DNA from: Parabacteroides sp.
Lineage (GTDB): Bacteria > Bacteroidota > Bacteroidia > Bacteroidales > Tannerellaceae
DNA length: 32,677 nt
Direction of reading: 5' to 3'
NCBI GenBank assembly: GCA_019411205.1
Contig: DXRF01000005.1
Coordinates: 1 to 32,677, forward strand
Shown: piece after piece, positions 14,840-23,418 of the stretch
How the letters are laid out: each line of letters opens with the position of its first letter
Position numbering within the stretch: the first letter of the stretch is position 1
Program-made: the position numbers and the translations under genes
Notes under the pieces: generated by a model
What the model was told of the DNA's origin: nothing
The model's database searches: none
What the model saw: only the letters and a program-made list of their open reading frames with translations

Positions 14840-16084
14840 ATGAAAAGAGAACATCGTTTACGATATATAATCAAGGAAGGAATCTTGGATATCTTTTACA
14901 TTTGGAAGGATGAGTTGAAAAATGTCTTTAAGGATGCGGGTGTGCTGATCTTCTTTTTTCTGGTGCCTTTTGCTTATCCGTTGCTCTATTCCTTTATTTA
15001 TAATAATGAAGTGGTACATGAGGCGAAGATGGTGGTTGTGGATCAGTCCAATTCCTATCTGAGTCGCGAGTTTACCCGTCGTGTGAATGCTACACCCGAT
15101 GTCAAGGTGGTCGCCGTCCGGACGGATATGGAGGAGGCGAAGCGGATGATGGACCGGAAGGAAGCTTATGGAATCCTTTATTTTCCAACAGAGTTCAGTA
15201 AGGATTTGCATACGGGAAGGCAGACGACCGTTCCTTTGTATTGCGATATGAGCAGCCTCTTGTTTTATAAAGCGTTCCTGCTGGCGACGACGGAAGTGTC
15301 GCTCGACTTGGGGCAAGAAATACGGATGCATAACGTTCCGGGCACATCGGCGAAGCAGGAGGAAATAACGGTCAATCCGATCCCTTATGAATCTGTGACT
15401 CTTTTCAATACGCAGAACGGTTTTGCCAGTTTTCTGGTTCCAGCCATCCTGATTCTGGTCATCCAGCAAACATTAGTTTTGGGGATCGGCATGTTGGGGG
15501 GGACGGCGCGCGAGAAGAACCGCTTCCATGGCCTTGTCCCGATCAGCCGGCATTTTAACGGAACCTTGCGTATCGTGTTTGGCAAGTCTTTGACTTATAT
15601 ACTGATTTATGCGGTTGTCTGCATTTGGGTATTGGCTGTCGTACCGAAACTCTTTTCCCTACCTCAGGTGGGCGATCCGATTACAATCTTGCTGTTCATT
15701 CTGCCGTACCTGTTTGCCTCAATTTTCTTTGCCATGACGTTGTCTGGTTTTATGACGACTCGCGAAGCGCCTATGTTGGTGTTTGTCTTTACATCTGTGA
15801 TCTTGATATTTATTTCCGGAGTTTCTTGGCCGAAAGAAGCGATTCCTCCATTTTGGCAGGCTGTAGGATATCTGTTTCCTTCGACACCTGGCATCCAGGG
15901 ATTTATCCGTATCAATACCTGTGGGGCGACATTGAACGAGGTGGTACATGAATATCATACGTTATGGATTCAGGCAGGTGTCTACTTCGTACTGGCTTTC
16001 ATAATCTACCGTTTCCAAATTATCCGTAGCCGGAAAATGATTATAAAACAGCATCGGTATATGAAGATGAAGCAGGCTCTTTAA
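14840..16084 (+). CDS. ABC-2 type permease (second of pair)
   Basis: This 414-residue paralogue of the preceding permease has one N-terminal membrane helix (about 33-53), a periplasmic domain beginning AKMVVVDQSNSYLSREFTRR and C-terminal membrane helices from about residue 200. The pair would form a heterodimeric channel that works with the HlyD adaptor and TolC. Such exporters need an ABC ATPase; none is encoded in this operon. The gene starts 11 bp after the first permease. A short inverted repeat (TTAAGAGG 16081-16088 with CCTCTTAA 16112-16119) overlaps the stop codon and may act as a weak terminator. Confidence 0.9.
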   Translation: MKREHRLRYIIKEGILDIFYIWKDELKNVFKDAGVLIFFFLVPFAYPLLYSFIYNNEVVHEAKMVVVDQSNSYLSREFTRRVNATPDVKVVAVRTDMEEAKRMMDRKEAYGILYFPTEFSKDLHTGRQTTVPLYCDMSSLLFYKAFLLATTEVSLDLGQEIRMHNVPGTSAKQEEITVNPIPYESVTLFNTQNGFASFLVPAILILVIQQTLVLGIGMLGGTAREKNRFHGLVPISRHFNGTLRIVFGKSLTYILIYAVVCIWVLAVVPKLFSLPQVGDPITILLFILPYLFASIFFAMTLSGFMTTREAPMLVFVFTSVILIFISGVSWPKEAIPPFWQAVGYLFPSTPGIQGFIRINTCGATLNEVVHEYHTLWIQAGVYFVLAFIIYRFQIIRSRKMIIKQHRYMKMKQAL

Positions 16085-16183
16085 GAGGCGCTCCTTTGGC
16101 TGTTCTTGCCTCCTCTTAAGGGGCCGGTAAAAGAAGATAAGACTGTTTTATGACTCCGTTTTGATGATTTTAACGTTATTATG

Positions 16184-16214
16184 TTAGAATCCATCAAATA
16201 TAGTTTTACTTTTG
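16184..16214 (+). promoter_or_regulatory. Promoter of the sugar isomerase-like gene (-33 TTAG, -7 TACTTTTG)
   Basis: TTAG at 16184-16187, a 19-bp spacer and TACTTTTG at 16207-16214, 36 bp before the ATG. Confidence 0.65.
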
Positions 16215-16250
16215 TAGAAATTCTCAAAGCAAACTTAATTTTTTAGTACT

Positions 16251-17138
16251 ATGCAGAACAGACGTGAGTTTTTAAAGCGAGCTTCGTTAATGCTCGCAGG
16301 GGGTATGGTGATGCCTCAGTTGTTATCTTCTTGTGCCGGAAAAGCGTCAGCTTCCGAGTCCTCCAAGTATATTGGGCTTCAGTTATATTCCTTAAGAGAC
16401 CTTGTAAAAGAAGAAGGAATCCAGAAGGTGTTGGAAACAGCTTCAAAGATGGGCTATAAAAATCTTGAAACAGCCAGCTATGACAATGGTAAGATTTATG
16501 GTTTGGCTCCGGCAGAGTTCAAGAAGATGGTGAATGACTTGGGCATGAAATGTACGAGCGCTCATTTAGGACAAGCTTTCACAAAGGAAAAAGAAGCTGA
16601 AGTGATGAGTTGGTGGGATCAAGCTATCGATGCTCACAATGAATTAGGTGTTAAATATATGGTTCAGCCTTGGATGCCGGTTACCGATCAGACGACTTTG
16701 GACGATTTGAAGATGTATTGCGACTATTTTAACACTGTCGGTTATAAGACAGCAGCTGCCAGCATTGCATTCGGTTACCATAACCATGCTTTTGAATTCC
16801 GCAAAATCGGAGACCAGTTGATCTACGATTTCTTGTTGGATAATGTAAGTCCGAACCATGTATTCTTCGAAATGGATGTATATTGGGTACAGGAAGGCGG
16901 TGGTGATCCGGTCGCTTACTTGAAGAACCGTCCAAGCCAGTTCAAGGCAGTCCATATCAAAGACGAAAAGGAAATTGGTGCCAGTGGTAAGATGAACTTT
17001 AAACCTATTTTTGATCAGATGTATGCAAACAATGTCAAAGATTGGTATGTTGAAGTCGAACAGTATACCCAGAATGATCCTGTTGCCAGCGTTCAGCAGA
17101 GCTATGATTATCTGAACAAGGCGGATTATGTAAAGTAA
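16251..17138 (+). CDS. Tat-exported sugar phosphate isomerase/epimerase-like lipoprotein (xylose isomerase-like TIM barrel)
   Basis: This 295-residue protein carries a twin-arginine signal (NRREFLKRASLMLAGG, R4-R5) followed by a lipobox, LLSSC with C28, so it is predicted to be exported folded and lipidated. The mature part is an AP-endonuclease-2-type TIM barrel: YIGLQLYSLRDLV, GYKNLETA, AFGYHNHAFEFR, FFEMDVYWVQEGGGDPV and FKAVHIKDEK. E, D and H residues in these strand ends are the expected metal ligands. Relatives are keto-sugar isomerases, epimerases or 3-keto-glycoside processing enzymes; the substrate is unknown. It has its own promoter and ends before a strong bidirectional terminator. 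Confidence 0.88.
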   Translation: MQNRREFLKRASLMLAGGMVMPQLLSSCAGKASASESSKYIGLQLYSLRDLVKEEGIQKVLETASKMGYKNLETASYDNGKIYGLAPAEFKKMVNDLGMKCTSAHLGQAFTKEKEAEVMSWWDQAIDAHNELGVKYMVQPWMPVTDQTTLDDLKMYCDYFNTVGYKTAAASIAFGYHNHAFEFRKIGDQLIYDFLLDNVSPNHVFFEMDVYWVQEGGGDPVAYLKNRPSQFKAVHIKDEKEIGASGKMNFKPIFDQMYANNVKDWYVEVEQYTQNDPVASVQQSYDYLNKADYVK

Positions 17139-17169
17139 GAAGTTTTCGTATAGGTTTTAAGTGTATCAA

Positions 17170-17230
17170 AAAAGAATCAGGTATACAGATGACACGGATT
17201 TAACCGGAGGAATGTGTACCTGATTCTTTT
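17170..17230. terminator. Bidirectional terminator between convergent genes
   Basis: A 17-bp stem (17170-17186 with 17214-17230, one G-U wobble) has a 27-nt loop. A-runs on the left and T-runs on the right let it serve both the isomerase-like gene and the HAD gene. Confidence 0.8.
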
Positions 17231-17251
17231 CTGATATATTTCTAATTTATT

Positions 17252-17986
17252 TTAGGCAACCTTGATTGTATTCATAAGGTTATGCCAATCCTCCGCCAAA
17301 GCCGTCATGCTCGGATAAAGAAGGTCTGCGCCGGCATCGAGTAAAACTTGGTTGTCCAAAGGACCGGTATTGACCGCTATAGTGAAGATTCCTGCAGCAA
17401 CTCCTGCTTGTACACCCATCGGAGCATTCTCTACGACAAAAGCTTCATGAGCCTTGATACCTGCTTTTTCTAATCCCATCAGATAGGGTTCGGGATGAGG
17501 TTTTCCTAATTTTACGTCAAAGGCCGTTACCATTTTTTCCCGTTTAAAATAGCCTGGATAGGTATGCTCCAGTTTGTTGATCAAGCTGTGTTGTCCGGAA
17601 CCGGTTACAACAAGTGTTTGTAAGCCGGAGGCCCTTGCTTCTTTTAGTACTTCGGCTGCTCCTGGCATTGCTTTTCCATCGTTGTATTGATTGAACAAGG
17701 TCGCTTTTTCTTCGTAGATGGACTTCTTTTCTTCATCGGTTGCATCCCGCTGGAAAGTTTTTTGATACAATTCGTTGATCGTACTTTCACCCGTTCGGCC
17801 TTCATACAGGTAGAATAGTTCCGGAGTGGAGATCAACTGGTGACGGATAGCCGTTTCGTACCAGGCACGGGCATGAAAACGCATGGAATCGTACAAGACA
17901 CCATCCATATCGAAAAGTACGGCCTTAGGAGAAAGGGTAGTTTGTTGCTGCTTTTGCAGATATCGGGCAATTGCTTCTTGGATCAT
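17252..17986 (-). CDS. HAD superfamily hydrolase, beta-phosphoglucomutase-like
   Basis: This 244-residue protein has the HAD motif I nucleophile in VLFDMDGVLYDS (about 24-35), motif II in VVTGSGQ, motif III lysine in KLGKPHPEPYL, and motif IV in VVENAPMGVQAG. A four-helix cap lies between motifs I and II (HARAWYETAIRHQ...). The GKPHPEPY form is typical of phosphoglucomutase-like phosphatases of subfamily IA. It may be a sugar phosphatase or mutase; the neighbouring pgi suggests hexose phosphates, which is inference. An N-terminal extension of about 20 residues precedes motif I. Confidence 0.88.
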   Translation of the reverse strand: MIQEAIARYLQKQQQTTLSPKAVLFDMDGVLYDSMRFHARAWYETAIRHQLISTPELFYLYEGRTGESTINELYQKTFQRDATDEEKKSIYEEKATLFNQYNDGKAMPGAAEVLKEARASGLQTLVVTGSGQHSLINKLEHTYPGYFKREKMVTAFDVKLGKPHPEPYLMGLEKAGIKAHEAFVVENAPMGVQAGVAAGIFTIAVNTGPLDNQVLLDAGADLLYPSMTALAEDWHNLMNTIKVA

Positions 17987-18009
17987 TTTTTTATGCTTAC
18001 TAATAGATA

Positions 18010-18051
18010 TTTTTCAGGCACGATCCTTTTGAAGAGGTCGTGCCTGAAAAA
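18010..18051. other. Strong hairpin in the pgi-HAD gap
   Basis: A 16-pair stem including one G-U pair (18010-18025 with 18036-18051; core CAGGCACGA/TCGTGCCTG) has a 10-nt loop. The flanks run T-stem-A, the reverse of an intrinsic terminator, so termination is doubtful; an RNA stability or processing element is an alternative. Confidence 0.7.
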
Positions 18052-18077
18052 ATTATTTTATGCTATGTGATTACTGA

Positions 18078-19421
18078 TTACAACCGTGCGCGGATTGCTT
18101 CGCTTTCTTTTTCGTAACCCGGTTTATTCAGCAGGGCGAACATGTTCTTTTTATAGGCTTCTACCCCCGGTTGGTCGAACGGATTTACACCTAACATATA
18201 ACCGCTGATACCGCAAGCTCTTTCAAAGAAGTAGAATAACTGACCGATATAGTAAGGACTTACTTCCGGCATTGTGATCTTCAAGTTAGGAACACCACCG
18301 TCTACGTGGGCCAATTGAGTACCCAGTTCTGCCATCTTGTTCACTTCGTCCACACGTTTGCCTGCAAGGAAGTTCAACCCGTCCAGGTTTGCTTCGTCTG
18401 TCGGGACAACTACTTTGTAGTTCGGTTCTTCAACAGAGATAACGGTTTCGAAGATCGTACGTTCGCCATCCTGGATCCACTGGCCCATAGAGTGCAGGTC
18501 GGTTGTCAGGTCGACGGATGCGGGGAAAATACCTTTGCCGTCCTTGCCTTCGCTTTCACCGTACAACTGTTTCCACCATTCTGCGATGTAGTGAAGTTTC
18601 GGATGAAAGTTAGCTAGGATTTCAACTTTCTTGCCGCTCTTATATAATTCGTTACGTGTAGCAGCATAGATTTCTGCCATGTTTTCAGCAAAAGGAACGC
18701 TTACGTCTGTTGCTTTTTCCATTGAAACAGCTCCGGCAACCAGGTCACGGATGCTGATGCCGGCAACGGCGATAGGTAACAACCCAACCGGAGTCAGTAC
18801 AGAGAAACGACCGCCGACGTTGTCGGGGATAATGAATGTTTTGTAGCCTTCTTGGTCAGCCAGTGTGCGTAGAGCCCCTCTTTTGGCGTCCGTGATGGCG
18901 ACGATACGGTGTTTTGCCTCTTCTTTGCCGACTGCGTCTTCCAATTGCTTTTTCAGCATACGGAAAGCTAAAGCCGGTTCGGTTGTCGTACCGGATTTGG
19001 AAATATTGATCAGACCGAACTGTTTGCCTTTTAGGATTTCGCAAAGTTCATACAGGTAATCTTCTCCGATATTGTGTCCGGCATATACCAGAACAGGGTT
19101 TTTACGGTCAGTATGTAACCAGTCGAAGCTGTTGTTCAATGCTTCTACCACTGCTTTTGTTCCTAAATAGCTACCGCCAATACCGATAGCAACAACAACT
19201 TCACATTTGGAGCGAAGTATGTTAGCTGTATTTTCGATGTCTGTCAATTCAGCATCTGTTATAGAAGAGGGGAGATGCAACCAACCTAAAAAGTCGTTAC
19301 CTGCTCCATTACCATTTTGTAAAGTTGCATTACATTCGTTAGCCTTTGCAGCCTGAGCATACACTTGTTCTTTCGTTACGGTACCCAGCGCTTTGTCAAT
19401 GTTAAGACTGATGTTCTTCAT
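18078..19421 (-). CDS. pgi: Glucose-6-phosphate isomerase
   Basis: This 447-residue enzyme interconverts glucose 6-phosphate and fructose 6-phosphate. It shows GIGGSYLGTKAVVEAL (near 80-95), the phosphate-binding SKSGTTTEPALAFR, GGRFSVLTPVGLLP, and LYGESEGKDGKGIFPAS with the catalytic glutamate. The length is the short bacterial type. It follows gpsA by 10 bp on the minus strand and is probably cotranscribed with lysS-gpsA. Confidence 0.96.
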   Translation of the reverse strand: MKNISLNIDKALGTVTKEQVYAQAAKANECNATLQNGNGAGNDFLGWLHLPSSITDAELTDIENTANILRSKCEVVVAIGIGGSYLGTKAVVEALNNSFDWLHTDRKNPVLVYAGHNIGEDYLYELCEILKGKQFGLINISKSGTTTEPALAFRMLKKQLEDAVGKEEAKHRIVAITDAKRGALRTLADQEGYKTFIIPDNVGGRFSVLTPVGLLPIAVAGISIRDLVAGAVSMEKATDVSVPFAENMAEIYAATRNELYKSGKKVEILANFHPKLHYIAEWWKQLYGESEGKDGKGIFPASVDLTTDLHSMGQWIQDGERTIFETVISVEEPNYKVVVPTDEANLDGLNFLAGKRVDEVNKMAELGTQLAHVDGGVPNLKITMPEVSPYYIGQLFYFFERACGISGYMLGVNPFDQPGVEAYKKNMFALLNKPGYEKESEAIRARL

Positions 19422-19431
19422 ATTTACATTA

Positions 19432-20427
19432 TTATTTAAATGTTTCAGTCAACTGCCGTATCGCGGTAGTCGGCGATTTCTTTTCATATAGAATACTATA
19501 TAAAGTATCTAGGATCGGCATGTTTACTTTATATTTTTCGTTTATCTCATGGATACATTTTGTCCCGTAATATCCTTCGGCAATCATTTCCATTTCGAGC
19601 TGGGCTATTTTGACTGAGTAGCCTTTTCCGATCATGGTTCCGAATGTACGGTTCCGACTGAAGCGGGAATATGCGGTTACCAGAAGATCACCGAGATATA
19701 CGGAATCTGTCACATCCCGTTCCAGGCCATGTACGGCGTTGAGGAAGTTACGCATCTCTTCGATCGCGTTGCAGATGAAAACAGCTAGAAAATTATCTCC
19801 GTATTTCATGCCGTGGCAGATACCTGCGACGATGGCATATACGTTTTTCAATACGGAAGCATATTCAATACCTGTCACATCCTTGCAACAAGAGTTGTTC
19901 AGGTACTGGTTCTTGAATACGGAAGAGAAAGCTCGTGCGTTCTCGATATTCGGGCAGGCCAGCGTGATGTAGGACAATCGTTCGAGAGCGATCTCTTCAG
20001 CATGGCACGGACCGCCGATGACAGCGATATTGTTGATTGGGACACTATAGTATTCGGCAAAATAATCGGCGACGAGCATGTTTTCGTCTGGAACGATCCC
20101 TTTGATGGCCGAAATGATGAATTTGTCCTGCATGGAAGTCGTCACCTTCATCAAATGTTGTTTCAGAAAAGGAGACGGAGTGGCGAAAATCAAGGTGTCC
20201 GAATCTTTGATTACTTCGTTGATATCCGTATAGAATTTGATTTTATCAGTATCGAATTTGACGGCGGAAAGGTAGCTGGGGTTATGTCCCAGCAACAGAA
20301 ACTCTTCCACCTGGTCTGGCCGACGCATATACCAGTTAATACTATCTTGTGTAGAAAGTACAATCTTGGCCAAGGCAGTAGCCCAGCTACCACCTCCCAT
20401 TATTGCAATTTTTCCGGGCAACTTCAT
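19432..20427 (-). CDS. gpsA: Glycerol-3-phosphate dehydrogenase [NAD(P)+]
   Basis: This 331-residue cytoplasmic enzyme reduces dihydroxyacetone phosphate to sn-glycerol 3-phosphate for phospholipid synthesis. The dinucleotide-binding motif is IAIMGGGSWATALAKIV. The substrate-binding GGPCHAEE block and the SVLKNVYAIVAGI helix with the catalytic lysine are present. I chose the ATG at 20427 (MKLPGK) rather than an upstream one at 20457 because it avoids overlap with lysS, leaves a 10-bp gap, and begins directly at the fold. Confidence 0.95.
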   Translation of the reverse strand: MKLPGKIAIMGGGSWATALAKIVLSTQDSINWYMRRPDQVEEFLLLGHNPSYLSAVKFDTDKIKFYTDINEVIKDSDTLIFATPSPFLKQHLMKVTTSMQDKFIISAIKGIVPDENMLVADYFAEYYSVPINNIAVIGGPCHAEEIALERLSYITLACPNIENARAFSSVFKNQYLNNSCCKDVTGIEYASVLKNVYAIVAGICHGMKYGDNFLAVFICNAIEEMRNFLNAVHGLERDVTDSVYLGDLLVTAYSRFSRNRTFGTMIGKGYSVKIAQLEMEMIAEGYYGTKCIHEINEKYKVNMPILDTLYSILYEKKSPTTAIRQLTETFK

Positions 20428-20437
20428 AGTATTACTC

Positions 20438-22168
20438 TTATTTGGCTGCGTTGGCAATCCATGCCTCTACTTCTTCGGCAGTGGGGTTTTGCAATTCCAG
20501 TTTGTATTTCTTATTCATTTCGCAGAGTTCCTGTCTCAGTTTATTGGGATTGACATCGACCAACGTGTCGGTTGTGATATATCCGGCTTTATGTAGAGCG
20601 GGAACCCATGCTTCATCGATACCCAATGCAACGTATTTGTCTGCGGTATCTTTCTTTACTGTCTTTTCCGGACGCATCTGAGGGAAAAGCAACACTTCCT
20701 GAATAGTCGTTTGGCCTGTCATCAACATCACCAGACGGTCGATGCCGATGCCGATACCAGACGTCGGAGGCATACCGAATTGCAGCGCGCGTAAGAAATC
20801 CTGATCGATGAACATCGCTTCGTCGTCTCCCTTTTCGCTTAGGCGCAATTGCTCTTTGAAGCGCTCTTCCTGGTCGATCGGATCGTTCAGCTCGCTATAG
20901 GCATTTGCCAATTCTTTACCGTTGACCATCAGCTCGAAGCGTTCGGTCAATCCCGGTTTGCTTCGGTGCATCTTGGTAAGCGGACTCATCTCGACCGGAT
21001 AGTCGATGATGAAGGTCGGCTGGATAAACGTACCTTCACAGAATTCACCGAAGATTTCGTCGATCAGCTTGCCTTTACCCATCGTTTCGTCTATTTCGAG
21101 GTTCAGTTCCTTGCAAATCACGCGTATTTCATCTTCGTTCTTGCCATTCAAATCGTAGCCTGTTTTTTCTTTGATAGCGTCCAGTATCGGCAGACGGCGG
21201 TAAGGGGCTTTGAAGTTGATGGTTTTGCCGTCGACTACGCTTTCGCTTGTGCCGTTGACGGCGATGCAGATACGTTCCAATAACTGTTCGGTGAAGCTCA
21301 TCATCCAATTGTAGTCCTTGTATTGAACGTAAAGTTCCATACAAGTGAACTCCGGATTGTGTGTTCGGTCCATACCTTCGTTACGGAAGTTCTTGCCGAT
21401 TTCGTAAACGCCTTCGAAACCTCCGACGATCAGTCGTTTCAGGTACAATTCGGTTGCGATGCGCAGATAGAGGTCGATATCCAGTGAGTTATGATGTGTG
21501 ATGAACGGACGTGCGCTCGCCCCTCCGGGGATGGACTGCAGAATTGGTGTTTCCACTTCCGTATATCCGGCTTCGTCCAAAGCCGCACGCATCGTTTTGA
21601 TAACGGCAGCGCGCTTCATGAAAATATTCTTTACGCCGTCGTTTACCACCAGGTCGACATAGCGTTGGCGATAACGTAATTCTGGGTCGTTGAATCCATC
21701 GTATGCCACACCGTCTTTGTATTTGACAACTGGTAGCGGCTTGAGTGATTTGGATAATACCGTTATCTCTTGTGCATGAACGGAAATTTCTCCCATCTGT
21801 GTACGGAATACGAAACCTTTGATTCCGACGAAGTCGCCGATATCAAGCAATTTCTTGAAAACGATGTTATACAGATCTTTGTTTTCTTCTGGGCAAATGT
21901 CGTCACGAGAGATATAAACCTGTATTCTACCTTCTGAATCCTGCAATTCCATGAAGGAAGCCTTTCCCATGATACGGCGGCTCATGATACGACCGGCAAT
22001 ACTTACGGGGCGGGGTTCTGCATCATCTTTAAAATTCTCTTTTATCTCTTTGGAAAATGCGTTCGTTACATACTCAGCTGCGGGATAGGGTTCTATCCCC
22101 ATCTGGCGTAACTGCTCCATGCTGTTACGTCTTATGATTTCCTGTTCACTCAGTTCTAATAGATTCAT
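20438..22168 (-). CDS. lysS: Lysyl-tRNA synthetase, class II
   Basis: This 576-residue synthetase charges tRNA-Lys. An N-terminal OB-fold anticodon-binding domain (about 45-150, SIAGRIMSRRIMGKASFMELQDSEG) precedes the class II core with motif 1 (FMKRAAVIKTMRAALDEAGYTEVETPIL), motif 2 (GKNFRNEGMDRTHNPEFT) and motif 3 (GIGIGIDRLVMLMTG). About 75 extra residues follow motif 3 (to WIANAAK), a C-terminal extension also seen in Bacteroidales LysS. I chose ATG 22168 because the -7 element at 22203-22196 rules out the longer frame beginning at 22198. Confidence 0.96.
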   Translation of the reverse strand: MNLLELSEQEIIRRNSMEQLRQMGIEPYPAAEYVTNAFSKEIKENFKDDAEPRPVSIAGRIMSRRIMGKASFMELQDSEGRIQVYISRDDICPEENKDLYNIVFKKLLDIGDFVGIKGFVFRTQMGEISVHAQEITVLSKSLKPLPVVKYKDGVAYDGFNDPELRYRQRYVDLVVNDGVKNIFMKRAAVIKTMRAALDEAGYTEVETPILQSIPGGASARPFITHHNSLDIDLYLRIATELYLKRLIVGGFEGVYEIGKNFRNEGMDRTHNPEFTCMELYVQYKDYNWMMSFTEQLLERICIAVNGTSESVVDGKTINFKAPYRRLPILDAIKEKTGYDLNGKNEDEIRVICKELNLEIDETMGKGKLIDEIFGEFCEGTFIQPTFIIDYPVEMSPLTKMHRSKPGLTERFELMVNGKELANAYSELNDPIDQEERFKEQLRLSEKGDDEAMFIDQDFLRALQFGMPPTSGIGIGIDRLVMLMTGQTTIQEVLLFPQMRPEKTVKKDTADKYVALGIDEAWVPALHKAGYITTDTLVDVNPNKLRQELCEMNKKYKLELQNPTAEEVEAWIANAAK

Positions 22169-22195
22169 TACGCTATTATTTTGTATAATACAGTG

Positions 22196-22203
22196 CAAAA
22201 GTA
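22196..22203 (-). promoter_or_regulatory. lysS promoter -7 element TACTTTTG
   Basis: TACTTTTG on the minus strand ends 27 bp before the lysS ATG. It would drive lysS-gpsA-pgi. Confidence 0.65.
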
Positions 22204-22258
22204 CAAAACTTTTCTTACTTATTGCCTAAAAACGTATGTGACTTTACGCTTTATGTTC

Positions 22259-22843
22259 TTAAAAGGTATTGTTTTGTAATGGAAAAGGCAGATTTCGTAT
22301 GGCTTCGGGCAGGAAGAAGCGGATATCTTTTCCTGTCTTGAATGCTTCACGTATAAAAGTTGAGGATATTTCGATCAAAGGAGCGTCTACCTTTCTTATA
22401 TGAGGATATTGTGCTGGAATTTCGATATCGAATCCTTTGCGTGGATAGATGAAGATCGGATAATTGGAAATGATGGCTTCATATTCTACCCACCGGGTAA
22501 TATGTTTCCAATTGTCTGCACCCATGATGAAATAGAATTCACGGTCTGGATAGCTTGCTTCCAGTGACCGGAGTGTATTGATGGAATAAGTGGGTTGGGG
22601 AAGGGAAAACTCGAAGTCACTGGCGTGGAACTTAGGGTAGCCAGCGATGGATTTTTTTACCAGTTCATAGCGGAGACGGTCATTCATCAGCTCTCCCTTT
22701 TCTTTTAGCGGATTGTGGGGGGTGATCAGGAACCATAGTTCGTCTAGCTCCGTAAACTCACACAGCCAGTTGGCTAATGCCAAATGGCCGATGTGAACCG
22801 GGTTGAATGAACCTGAATAAATACCTGTTTTCTTGCCGTTCAT
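22259..22843 (-). CDS. nadD: Nicotinate-nucleotide adenylyltransferase
   Basis: This 194-residue enzyme joins ATP and nicotinate mononucleotide to give deamido-NAD. GSFNPVHIGHLALANW near the N-terminus is the nucleotidyltransferase GxFxPxHxGH motif, and ISSTFIREA near residue 165 is the second ATP-binding signature. Its start overlaps the gmk stop by 4 bp (ATGA), indicating translational coupling. Confidence 0.96.
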   Translation of the reverse strand: MNGKKTGIYSGSFNPVHIGHLALANWLCEFTELDELWFLITPHNPLKEKGELMNDRLRYELVKKSIAGYPKFHASDFEFSLPQPTYSINTLRSLEASYPDREFYFIMGADNWKHITRWVEYEAIISNYPIFIYPRKGFDIEIPAQYPHIRKVDAPLIEISSTFIREAFKTGKDIRFFLPEAIRNLPFPLQNNTF

Positions 22844-23409
22844 GTCCTTTCAAGAAACTCTTTTATCACTTTTAGTGCTTCTTTTTGTGCGACCTCCAAC
22901 TTGTCGTTTACAATGATCACATCAAATTTGTCGGCAAAACCCAATTCAAATTCAGCTTTGGCAATGCGGCTTTCAATTACCTCTGGAGCATCCGTACCAC
23001 GTCCTTCCAGACGTTTACGCAGATCTTCGATACAGGGGGGCTGAATGAAGACCGATAGAGCATGGTCGCCATAAAATTTCTTGATGTTGCAACCACCTAC
23101 GACATCGACATCGAATATGACGTTATCGCCGTCCACCAACCTTCTTTCTACCTCGCTTTTCAGTGTGCCGTAATATTTGTCGGTATAGACCTCTTCGTAT
23201 TCCAGAAAATCCCCTGCTGCTATACGGGCGCGGAATTCATCTGGTGTAAGGAAATAATATTCAACTCCGTCCTTTTCCGTCCCTCGTGGGGCTCGACTAG
23301 TAGCCGAGATGGAAAAGTGCAGGTTTAGATTCTGCTTCAGCAGGAAATTGATGATAGTGGATTTGCCCGAGCCGGACGGTGCGGAGAATATGATCAGTTT
23401 GCCAGTCAT
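22840..23409 (-). CDS. gmk: Guanylate kinase
   Basis: This 189-residue kinase phosphorylates GMP to GDP. The P-loop is FSAPSGSGKSTI (about 8-19), followed by the GMP-binding SATSRAPRGTEKDGVEYYFL segment and the lid with LRKRLEGRGTDAPEVIESR. It follows yicC by 9 bp. The product links to the GMP synthases in this window, though those are transcribed separately. Confidence 0.96.
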   Translation of the reverse strand: MTGKLIIFSAPSGSGKSTIINFLLKQNLNLHFSISATSRAPRGTEKDGVEYYFLTPDEFRARIAAGDFLEYEEVYTDKYYGTLKSEVERRLVDGDNVIFDVDVVGGCNIKKFYGDHALSVFIQPPCIEDLRKRLEGRGTDAPEVIESRIAKAEFELGFADKFDVIIVNDKLEVAQKEALKVIKEFLERT

Positions 23410-23418
23410 ATATCGTTT

